Below are positions 7,314-14,949 of a stretch of DNA of 34,187 nt, piece after piece. The translations under genes and the position numbers were made by a program. Location: assembly GCA_002685075.1 (NCBI GenBank), contig NYWO01000043.1:1-34187 (forward strand), given 5' to 3'. The notes beneath the pieces were generated by a model. That model did not search any database. It had not been told where the DNA came from and saw only the letters and a program-made list of their open reading frames with translations. The first letter of the stretch is position 1, and each line of letters begins with the position of its first letter. This stretch comes from Arcobacter sp. GTDB taxonomy: Bacteria; Campylobacterota; Campylobacteria; Campylobacterales; Arcobacteraceae.

Positions 7314-8408
7314 ATGATGAAATACTTAGAAGATCTAGAAAAAATCATAAATATTAACTCTTACACAAAAAATAAAAAAGGTGTTGATGCTGTTGGCCAA
7401 ATCATGTCTACTTGGCTTAAAGAATTAGGTTTTAATGAAACTACTTATAAAAGAGATGAAATTGGGGATCACCAACTTTTCACCACACAAAGAAAAGATA
7501 ATCTAAAAAATATTTTACTATTAGGTCATAATGATACAGTGTTTCCTGCAGGAACTTTTGAAGGTTTTACTGAAGATAAAGATTGGGTTTATGGTCCAGG
7601 TGTTTGTGATATGAAGGGTGGAAATATTGTAGCTTTACAATCACTTAGAAATATCTATAATGAGAATAAAAGTATTAGTAATATTGATTTTCTATTAGTT
7701 TCTGATGAAGAAAGTGGAAGTGATGATTCAAAACATGTAACTTTAGATATAGCAAAAAATTACGATTATTGTTTTGTTTTTGAAGCAGCAGGTCCTAATC
7801 TGGAAGTAGTAACTGGAAGAAAAGGTGTTGGAACTTTTACCATATCAGTACAAGGTGTTCCATCACATGCTGGAACTTCATACTTAAAAGGTATTGATGC
7901 GAACTTAGAAGCTTCATATAAATTACAAGAGCTTTCAAAATTAACTAATTTAGATTTAGGAACAACTGTAAATGTTGGAAAAATAGAAGGTGGAATTGGT
8001 GCAAATACAATATCTCCTAAATGTGAAATGTTATTAGAAATTAGATATACAACAAATCAAGAAAGAGATAGATTACTATCTTCATTAGCTGAAATTACTA
8101 ATACTTCTTATATTAAAGGTACTACATCTACTCTTAGTGGTTTAATACAAAGAGATGTAATGGAAGCAAATGAAAATCAAGCAACTCTTATTAAGCAAAT
8201 TGAAGTGATTACCCAAACTTCAATTCTTACTGAAAAAAGAGGTGGAGTGAGTGATGCAAATCATGTTTCAAGTTGTGGAGTAACTACTATTGATGGATTT
8301 GGTCCATTTGGAGATGGTGATCATACTAAAAAGGAAAGAGCTTCTAAAAAAAGTTTTGAACATAGAATTAAAATGATGACAGGTATTTTGAATTTTTTTC
8401 AAAAGTAG
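7314..8408 (+). CDS. M20-family metallopeptidase (glutamate carboxypeptidase/CPG2-like)
   Basis: The 364-residue protein shows the full set of M20 di-zinc residues: H72 and D74 (LLGHNDTVFP), D99 (GVCDMKGG), catalytic E132 with E133 (SDEESGS), E157 (FEAAGP) and H337 (GDGDH). The dimerisation lid segment has GVPSHAGT. Within M20 the TGRKGVGTFTISVQG pattern is closest to CPG2-like carboxypeptidases that release C-terminal glutamate, but the true substrate is unknown. No signal peptide, so cytoplasmic. Two ATGs are adjacent (7314 and 7317); no strong ribosome binding site separates them. It is the first gene of a run with two ATP-grasp ligase-like proteins and an M14 carboxypeptidase, 26 bases before the next gene, which suggests a job in trimming a peptide or amidated product made by the neighbours. 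Confidence 0.88.
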   Translation: MMKYLEDLEKIININSYTKNKKGVDAVGQIMSTWLKELGFNETTYKRDEIGDHQLFTTQRKDNLKNILLLGHNDTVFPAGTFEGFTEDKDWVYGPGVCDMKGGNIVALQSLRNIYNENKSISNIDFLLVSDEESGSDDSKHVTLDIAKNYDYCFVFEAAGPNLEVVTGRKGVGTFTISVQGVPSHAGTSYLKGIDANLEASYKLQELSKLTNLDLGTTVNVGKIEGGIGANTISPKCEMLLEIRYTTNQERDRLLSSLAEITNTSYIKGTTSTLSGLIQRDVMEANENQATLIKQIEVITQTSILTEKRGGVSDANHVSSCGVTTIDGFGPFGDGDHTKKERASKKSFEHRIKMMTGILNFFQK

Positions 8409-8434
8409 TATTATAATTTTAAGGAGAGTATTTT

Positions 8435-9337
8435 ATGAGTAAAAGAAAAATTGGAATGTGGTTATACCAAAATGGTGGTGGTAATGAAATTCAAAAAAAA
8501 ATTATTACTAAATTAAATGAAAGAGATATAAAAGTTACTTCTGGCATAAACTTAAGAGATGCGGTTGCTAAAAATAGTCATATTATTTGGGAAGATAAAA
8601 AAATTGATAAATTAGATCTGTTTTTTTCATATAATGCAGGGGAACAAACTCAATACCAAGTTTATTTAGCAAAAGCATTAAATCGTGTAATTCCTATGAT
8701 AAACTCTTTTGAAGCTTTTGAATTATCTGAAGATAAATTTCAAACTTCTTATATCTTAAGACAAAATAATGTTCAAACAGCTGATTACAAATTATGTCAT
8801 AGAGATGATACTCATCATTTAAGAACAATAATGAAAAAATGGAATAAAATGGTATATAAACCAACTGATGGTTGGGGTGGTGTTGGACTTACAAAAATTG
8901 AAAATCAAGAAACATTAGATATGGTAATGCCATTTTTAAATCAAATGGATTTAAGATATTTTTATGTAGAAAAATTTATTGATTATGATAATACTGATTA
9001 TAGAGTAGATATTGTAGATAATAAGTTTGTAGGATGTTATGGAAGAAAAGCTTCAGGAAGTGATTGGCGTACAAATGTAACTAGTGGTGGAAGCGTTTTT
9101 ATGAGAGAACCAAATCAAGAAGTAATAGATCTAGCATTAAAAGCAACAAAAGTGACAGGTTTAGATATATCAGGTGTAGATATTATTTATGATAGGAAAA
9201 AAGAAGAGTATGTAGTTCTTGAAGTTAATGGTATTCCTGCATTTGCAACACCAGAACAAGAAAAGATGGGATTAAATTTTAATGATAAAAAAATTGATTT
9301 AATAGTAGATTTAATAGATAGAAAAACAAAAAAATAA
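8435..9337 (+). CDS. RimK-like ATP-grasp ligase
   Basis: The 300-residue protein has an N-terminal pre-ATP-grasp region (1-95) and an ATP-grasp domain (about 96-295). Visible active-site elements are K142 in YKPTDGWGGVG, VEKFID (178-183), DYRVD (188-192), R204, the R212-TNVTSGG loop, D249 in GVDIIYD, and the metal ligands E263 and N265 in LEVNGIPAF. This layout matches RimK/glutathione-synthetase-type carboxylate-amine ligases, which activate a carboxylate as acyl phosphate and join it to an amine. All key residues are present, so it should be active. The substrate is unknown; amino acid or peptide addition is the family expectation. AAGGAGAG lies upstream of the ATG at 8435. It sits between an M20 peptidase and a second ATP-grasp protein (20-base gap). 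Confidence 0.88.
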   Translation: MSKRKIGMWLYQNGGGNEIQKKIITKLNERDIKVTSGINLRDAVAKNSHIIWEDKKIDKLDLFFSYNAGEQTQYQVYLAKALNRVIPMINSFEAFELSEDKFQTSYILRQNNVQTADYKLCHRDDTHHLRTIMKKWNKMVYKPTDGWGGVGLTKIENQETLDMVMPFLNQMDLRYFYVEKFIDYDNTDYRVDIVDNKFVGCYGRKASGSDWRTNVTSGGSVFMREPNQEVIDLALKATKVTGLDISGVDIIYDRKKEEYVVLEVNGIPAFATPEQEKMGLNFNDKKIDLIVDLIDRKTKK

Positions 9338-9357
9338 ATTATTACAAAAGGAAAAAA

Positions 9358-10872
9358 ATGAGCAAGTTACCAAAGTTAGGTTTTTTATATATGGATTATG
9401 TTTTAAGATTTTTTGACCATTCAAACTTTAAAGGATGGCCAAATAAGATTGAGACGGTTACATATCACTGGGGGAAAGATAAACAAAGATTTATCAATGA
9501 AGTTAGAGCTAAAAAGATTGAAGTATTAATTGGAAATATTCCTGCAACAGCTTATGAAACATTTAGAGAAATCTCAAATGAACTTCCAAATGTTAGATTT
9601 GTTCCATCACTAGAAACACAATTTCCAAATAAATCCAAAGAGAATGTAACATTATTTTGTGAGAAACATGGTATTGCAATTCCTAAAACAAAGATTTTTC
9701 ATGAAAATAAAGAAAAAGCTTATGAATATTTAAAAAATGAAGCAACATATCCACAAATTATTAAAAAGTCTTATGGACCTTCAAATTATGGTGGTTATTA
9801 TGTTCATAAAGCTGATGATTTTAAAGAAGCTCATACTTTATTAGAAAAAGAAAAATATGACCCTATTTATACTCAAAATGGTATTGACTTAAAATACTCA
9901 GGTGATTTAAGAGTAATGCTAATAGGTCATAAACCAGTTTGTGCATTTTGGAGATTTTCAGGTGAAGGAGAATGGATTACAAACACTTCTCAAGGTGGAA
10001 CAATGTCTTATGAGAATGTTCCTATGAATGCACTTGAATTAGCTGTAAAAGCATCTAAGGCTGCAAAAGCAGAATATTGGGCTTGTGATATTGCTATTGA
10101 TGCAAATGATGATAAACCTTATATTTTAGAGTGTGCAACTGCATTTGCAGCTTTCCCTTATATTAGAGATTGGATTTGTCAATATTTAATGTGGGATTTT
10201 TCAAATGGTAAGTTTAAAATGCCTCATGTTCCTTTATATTCATGGGAAGAACTAGGTAAAATTGATCCATCATTATTAAGAACTATGAGACATATTGGAT
10301 TTAGTAAATATAAACCATCTTGTGATGGTGCTTTTTTTATAAATGAAAAAGATGATACTTTTGATATGGAAAAAACTTTGTTAAATGATCCTAGTGATTA
10401 TCCAGAAGAATATTCTTATGAAAAACTACCTCAGTATGTACAACTTGAAGATATACAAACTAATGATATTATCAAAGATGCATCAACAAATAAGATAAAT
10501 CTAAATTATGCATCTTTAACAGATTTAATGACACTTCATGCAATGGAAGAGGAATTAGCTATTGAGATTATGGAATTTAAAGAAAATAATACAATTACAG
10601 ATGCAAGTGATTTATTAGAGTTAGAATCTATTGATGAACAAATGATTAAAACTTGGAATGAAAATGTTGCTGATATGAGAGTTGATATTAATAATGCTGA
10701 TGAAAACACTTTAAAGAAAATAAAAGGTATTGGTGCTAAACTTGCAAGAATCATTTTAGAATTTAAAGAGAAAATTGAAGAATTTAAAGATTTAGACCAA
10801 TTAAAAGATATTGAAGGGATTGGTAAAAGTAAATTTACTCAATTAAAATCTAGATTAAAAATAGGAGAGTAA
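9358..10872 (+). CDS. ATP-grasp protein fused to two ComEA-like helix-hairpin-helix repeats
   Basis: The 504-residue protein has a RimK-like ATP-grasp region (about 1-285) followed by a linker and two helix-hairpin-helix repeats (about 379-432 and 442-500). The second repeat has the textbook form, INNADENTLKKIKGIG, then IEGIGKSKF. In the ATP-grasp part K136/K137, G145-GYYV, DLRVM (183-187), the TNTSQGG loop (209-214) and ACDIAID (242-248) line up with its neighbour. The last metal motif, however, reads E258-C-A instead of E-x-N, so the Asn ligand is missing; the enzyme may be altered or inactive. ComEA-type repeats usually bind DNA but also mediate protein contacts. The fusion is unusual and I know of no assigned function. 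It follows the first ATP-grasp gene by 20 bases and precedes the M14 gene by 3 bases, so co-translation is likely. Confidence 0.85.
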   Translation: MSKLPKLGFLYMDYVLRFFDHSNFKGWPNKIETVTYHWGKDKQRFINEVRAKKIEVLIGNIPATAYETFREISNELPNVRFVPSLETQFPNKSKENVTLFCEKHGIAIPKTKIFHENKEKAYEYLKNEATYPQIIKKSYGPSNYGGYYVHKADDFKEAHTLLEKEKYDPIYTQNGIDLKYSGDLRVMLIGHKPVCAFWRFSGEGEWITNTSQGGTMSYENVPMNALELAVKASKAAKAEYWACDIAIDANDDKPYILECATAFAAFPYIRDWICQYLMWDFSNGKFKMPHVPLYSWEELGKIDPSLLRTMRHIGFSKYKPSCDGAFFINEKDDTFDMEKTLLNDPSDYPEEYSYEKLPQYVQLEDIQTNDIIKDASTNKINLNYASLTDLMTLHAMEEELAIEIMEFKENNTITDASDLLELESIDEQMIKTWNENVADMRVDINNADENTLKKIKGIGAKLARIILEFKEKIEEFKDLDQLKDIEGIGKSKFTQLKSRLKIGE

Positions 10873-10875
10873 TTT

Positions 10876-13461
10876 TTGAAACAACTTTATAGGTCATATA
10901 ATGAGTCTACAGATATTTTTAAAGATTTAGAAAATAGATACTCTAAATACATAAAATTAGAGTCGATTGGAAAAACTTGGGAAAAAAGAGATATTAATTT
11001 AATTACAATTTCTAAAGATATTAAAACTGCGCATACTAGACCTGCACTTTTTTTTACAGGTACTATACATGCAAGAGAATGGGTAGGACATGAAGTAGCA
11101 ATAGAGTTTGCTAGATACGTATTAGAAAACTATGAGAATGATCCTATTATTCAATCATACTTAGAAAATGCGACTATTTATATGGTTCCTTGTGCAAATC
11201 CTGATGGATATGAATACTCAAAAAATCACTTTTCTTTTTGGAGAAAAAATAGACGGGTTAATGCAGATGGAACATATGGAGTTGATTTAAATAGAAACTT
11301 TCCAATAGGTTATGTAAAGTCTTCAGTTCCTTCATCAAATGTATATGGAGGTCCTGAGCCATTTTCTGAACCTGAAACAAGAGCATTAAGAGATTTTGTT
11401 GAAGCTCATGAAAATATTTCAATTGCTTTAGATTATCACTCACAGGGAAATGTATTTTTCCCTGCACATGATTTTAGACATGAAGATACTATTGATACAA
11501 CAGATATGAATACTTTATGTGCAAATATGGCAGAAGAGATAAAAAAGATTTCAGGCCGAGAGTATGGAATTCATCAAGGGAAACCACCTACAAAACTTAT
11601 TTCTGGATCAGGTAGAGAATTTTATCACTCACGTGGAATTATCGCAAGTGTAGTTGAAGTTGGTACAAGAAATATTTCTGATTATATGGATGATATGGAT
11701 GAACATTTAAGAGAACATATTCCTGCTTTATTAGCAGCTGTTAAAGAAGTTCCTAATTATGATAAAAACAATAAAATTAAAAGAGTTGATTCTTTTGAAA
11801 TTACAGAAATTGGTTCAAATCATGCAAATTTAAAATGGGAATATTCTAGTAAAGAAGATGTATTCTTTGAGATATATAGAAGTTTAAAAAATAAATCATT
11901 TTGTAATAGCTCAAACTTAATTGGTAGTACACAAAACTTAGAATTTAGTGATATTAATCTACAAAGTAATAAAGATTATTTTTATAATATAAGAGCTGTA
12001 AATAAAAAAACTAATCAAAAGTCACCTTTTTATCCACAAATTGCACTTAGAACTGATCCTGAATATGATGAATTTTCAAGAACATATTATGCAAACTCAA
12101 AAGAAACTGGTTATGTAGCTGAGAATATTAATGACAATGCAAAACATTTTGGTATTAACTCTTTATTTGTTGGAGTTGATGAAAATAAAGGTGTTTCATA
12201 TGCAATTGTTACAATAAATGTATCATCACTTCCTGAAGATGCAATTATTAAATCGGCAAATGTAAATCTTTATCCTATAAATAGAGTTTCTACTACAATT
12301 GAAAAATATGGTGAATGGAATATAGGAATTGTTGATCAAGATGCTATGGGAGATCTTACAGATTTTGATGATGTTAATAATATGAAAATATTACAATATA
12401 TTGGAAGACCTACATCATCTGATAAACTTACGCAAGGTATTTGGAGAACATGGGAACTTTCGGGAATTGAATGTGAATGTTTACAAGAAGTTGCAAAAAA
12501 TGGAAAAGTAGTTTTAAGAGTTGAAGGGCCTAAAGAATTAATCATAGGTAGAACTAGACAAATGATGCAATGGGATATTGGATATGGTAAATTTGGTTAT
12601 GGATTACCTTATAGACCAAGACTTGAACTTACTTATACAATCAAACCAACAGTTACTACTTTATATCCAAAAGCATTATATACATTAAGTAAAGATGGAA
12701 TTAAACATGATGAGTTAATTTCTGGTTATGATGATGAAGGAAGTAAAATTTATTCAACTTTTGAATTTAATATTTCATCGCTGCCTCCACATAGTGAAAC
12801 TTTTATTACAAGAGCATACTTTGAACTAAACTCAACAAAAATCTATATTAAAGATGATATTAGATTTCATTTAGAATTTGTTGATGAAAATATTGATAAA
12901 GATTATGAAGGTATTGTAAATAGAGAAATAATTCAAAATATTGGTTATGATGTAAGTGCAAATGAACTTAAAAACAATCAAACTCAATACTTTGCTTTTG
13001 ATACTTTCTCTGAAATTACTTTAAATGAAAAGCTTAAAGAAAAAAGTGATGTAGCTTTTGTTTTAAGACCTACTTCATCTAAAAAAGCAAATAAAAATAA
13101 AACTGTGTCATGGGAAACTAAAAATCTATCATTAAGTCCTAAACTTATAATTGAACATATTCCAAAAAGAAGAGAAGCATTACCACAAGTTGAGAATGCT
13201 CAATTAATTACAGAAAATGGAAAGATTAAAATCAATTGGACAAATCCTAAACATAGGGATTTAAAAGGTGTTAAAGTTATGAAAAATGCATATAGAGAAC
13301 CCTACTCTACTCATGATGGTCAAAAACTTTTTGCAGGAATGGATGATTATACTTTTGATGATTTTGGTGCTTTAGATATTGATAAGTATTATGCTATCTT
13401 TACTTATGATGAAGTTCCAAATTATTCTAAACCTGTAATATTAAAATATACTGCAAAATAG
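10876..13461 (+). CDS. Multidomain M14 zinc carboxypeptidase
   Basis: The 861-residue protein begins with an M14 carboxypeptidase domain (about 1-295). Zinc ligands H65 and E68 (HAREW) and H188 (DYHSQG), R140 (DLNRNFP) and the general base E261 (VVEVGTRN) are all present. A fibronectin-III-like domain follows (about 303-395), then two related beta-sandwich modules of the DNRLRE/disaggregatase type (about 395-600 and 600-785, each with an FNISSLP/INVSSLP-type strand), and a short second FN3-like segment (about 790-861). These accessory domains are usual in secreted enzymes, yet no signal peptide is seen at this start. The start is TTG at 10876, preceded by GGAGAG at the end of the previous gene. 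It should remove C-terminal amino acids from peptides. The position after two ATP-grasp genes suggests it acts on their product. Confidence 0.85.
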   Translation: MKQLYRSYNESTDIFKDLENRYSKYIKLESIGKTWEKRDINLITISKDIKTAHTRPALFFTGTIHAREWVGHEVAIEFARYVLENYENDPIIQSYLENATIYMVPCANPDGYEYSKNHFSFWRKNRRVNADGTYGVDLNRNFPIGYVKSSVPSSNVYGGPEPFSEPETRALRDFVEAHENISIALDYHSQGNVFFPAHDFRHEDTIDTTDMNTLCANMAEEIKKISGREYGIHQGKPPTKLISGSGREFYHSRGIIASVVEVGTRNISDYMDDMDEHLREHIPALLAAVKEVPNYDKNNKIKRVDSFEITEIGSNHANLKWEYSSKEDVFFEIYRSLKNKSFCNSSNLIGSTQNLEFSDINLQSNKDYFYNIRAVNKKTNQKSPFYPQIALRTDPEYDEFSRTYYANSKETGYVAENINDNAKHFGINSLFVGVDENKGVSYAIVTINVSSLPEDAIIKSANVNLYPINRVSTTIEKYGEWNIGIVDQDAMGDLTDFDDVNNMKILQYIGRPTSSDKLTQGIWRTWELSGIECECLQEVAKNGKVVLRVEGPKELIIGRTRQMMQWDIGYGKFGYGLPYRPRLELTYTIKPTVTTLYPKALYTLSKDGIKHDELISGYDDEGSKIYSTFEFNISSLPPHSETFITRAYFELNSTKIYIKDDIRFHLEFVDENIDKDYEGIVNREIIQNIGYDVSANELKNNQTQYFAFDTFSEITLNEKLKEKSDVAFVLRPTSSKKANKNKTVSWETKNLSLSPKLIIEHIPKRREALPQVENAQLITENGKIKINWTNPKHRDLKGVKVMKNAYREPYSTHDGQKLFAGMDDYTFDDFGALDIDKYYAIFTYDEVPNYSKPVILKYTAK

Positions 13462-13469
13462 GAAAATTT

Positions 13470-13970
13470 ATGATTTTAAAATTTAAAGAATATTACCCAC
13501 AAATTAACCCAAGTGCTTGGATAGCTCCAAGTGCTGATGTTATTGGACAAGTTACTATAGGTGAAAATTCATCTGTGTGGTTCCAGTGTGTATTAAGATC
13601 TGATGTTAATAAAATTACAATTGGAAAAAACTCTAATATACAAGACTTGTCAATGATTCATACAGATGTAGATTCACAGACAATTATTGGAGATAACGTA
13701 ACAATTGGACATAAAGTTATGCTTCATGGTTGTAAAATTGAAGACAACTGTTTAATTGGTATGAGTGCAACAATTTTGGATAATGCAGTTATTGGACAAG
13801 GTTCAATTGTAGGAGCTAATTCACTTGTAACAGCTGGAAAAGTATTTCCACCTAATTCTTTGATTATGGGAAGTCCTGCAAAAGTTGTAAAACAACTAAC
13901 GCAAGAAGATGAGCAAGGTTTAATTAATCATGCTGCTCATTACGTGGATTATAAAAACGATTATTCTTAA
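13470..13970 (+). CDS. Gamma-carbonic-anhydrase-like hexapeptide protein
   Basis: The 166-residue protein is a left-handed beta-helix with hexapeptide repeats from about 11 to 140 (IGENSSVW, IGKNSNI, IGDNVTIG, IGQGSIVGANSLV) and a short C-terminal helix. The three zinc ligands of gamma-class carbonic anhydrases are visible: H64, H81 and H86 (IHTD, GHKVMLHG). Members such as YrdA/CaiE/PaaY are trimers with metal-dependent hydration or thioesterase activity; the reaction here is uncertain. It is the last gene of the M20-ATP-grasp-M14 run, 8 bases after the M14 stop, and is followed by a strong terminator. Such proteins occur alone in many genomes, so its link to the run may be incidental. Confidence 0.88.
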   Translation: MILKFKEYYPQINPSAWIAPSADVIGQVTIGENSSVWFQCVLRSDVNKITIGKNSNIQDLSMIHTDVDSQTIIGDNVTIGHKVMLHGCKIEDNCLIGMSATILDNAVIGQGSIVGANSLVTAGKVFPPNSLIMGSPAKVVKQLTQEDEQGLINHAAHYVDYKNDYS

Positions 13971-13975
13971 AAAAT

Positions 13976-14004
13976 AAAGCTTAGTAAATTACTTACTAAG
14001 CTTT
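13976..14004. terminator. Bidirectional terminator between the gamma-CA gene and dut
   Basis: A perfect 12-bp stem AAAGCTTAGTAA (13976-13987) and its complement (13993-14004) with loop ATTAC. It lies 5 bases after one stop and 12 bases before the other and can serve both convergent transcripts. Confidence 0.8.
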
Positions 14005-14016
14005 CATCTTTATCTA

Positions 14017-14940
14017 TTATTTACACTTACTATATTCTTTAGTTAATTCTTTATATAATATATCAAAACTTACATTTTCCATAGTTTTAATAATTTCTAC
14101 CATTACAACATTATCTTCTCTACTATTCCATTCTTTAATATAAGAACCCTCTTTATATCCATTATCTTGTCTAAATTTATTTAAACAATTTTTACCAATA
14201 TAAAGTTTTTGTAACCAAGTAAAAGATAATCCAGAAATTTTACAACACCTGAAGAATTGATCTATAAATCTTTCAATTCCAGAAAATGTTGGCATATTAC
14301 CAGTTTCAATTGCAAGTGAGATATAAGATAGTTTTTCTGCTTCTTTAACCATTGCTTTTACATCTACATTTTCAACTGCTTCATAAATACAATGTGTATT
14401 TACTAAAGAAACTGCTCTTGGAACATTTGTTTCTTGTAAGATATAAGACATTAAAAAATGCCAAATGTCAACAAGTTCTACATGAATATTATTCATATCA
14501 GGTTCCGCATTGATATTTTTCCAGTGTTTCCATGGAGTTGATTCAATCAACTCTGCAACCTCCATATGAATACATCTAAGCCAGTTTATATCTTTACCAA
14601 ATTTATTGATACCTAGTTCCCAGTTTTTTCCATTCGTAGAATCATTTAATTGTTTTTGCAATAAAAACATTTCTTCTAGTTTATGTGGAAAAGATGATGC
14701 TTCTTCTAAAAGTGAAGCTAAAGGTAAACACTCTTCAACAACACTATCTAAAGCACTATCATTAGGAAGATTTTTCTCACCTTTTAATAAATGAACAATT
14801 AATGAAACAGTATAAGGAATATCATCTTTTTCTTCCCATTCTAAAACATCTACTGACCTAACACCTATATATTTTATAAAATCTTCAATTGATAGAAATC
14901 CTAATGATTTAATACTAGTTTTAAAATCTTTATATAACAA
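14017..14940 (-). CDS. dut: Dimeric dUTPase with HTH-like N-terminal extension
   Basis: Residues about 86-285 match the all-alpha dimeric dUTPase family known from Campylobacter: LLQKQLND (93-100), the metal-binding MEVAELIES (126-134), WKHWK (137-141), and HVELVDIWHF (153-162). It hydrolyses dUTP to dUMP and pyrophosphate, keeping uracil out of DNA. The protein is 307 residues, longer than the roughly 230 expected from the Campylobacter enzyme as I recall it. The extra N-terminus (about 1-55) resembles a short helix-turn-helix domain (SIEDFIKYIGVRSVDVLEW...IPYTV). The start is TTG at 14940, with GGAGA overlapping the end of the kinase gene, and this keeps the extension in frame with a proper ribosome binding site. 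It is the last gene of the recR operon. Catalytic assignment is confident; the role of the extension is unknown. Confidence 0.88.
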   Translation of the reverse strand: MLYKDFKTSIKSLGFLSIEDFIKYIGVRSVDVLEWEEKDDIPYTVSLIVHLLKGEKNLPNDSALDSVVEECLPLASLLEEASSFPHKLEEMFLLQKQLNDSTNGKNWELGINKFGKDINWLRCIHMEVAELIESTPWKHWKNINAEPDMNNIHVELVDIWHFLMSYILQETNVPRAVSLVNTHCIYEAVENVDVKAMVKEAEKLSYISLAIETGNMPTFSGIERFIDQFFRCCKISGLSFTWLQKLYIGKNCLNKFRQDNGYKEGSYIKEWNSREDNVVMVEIIKTMENVSFDILYKELTKEYSKCK

Positions 14941-14949
14941 ACTTATCTC

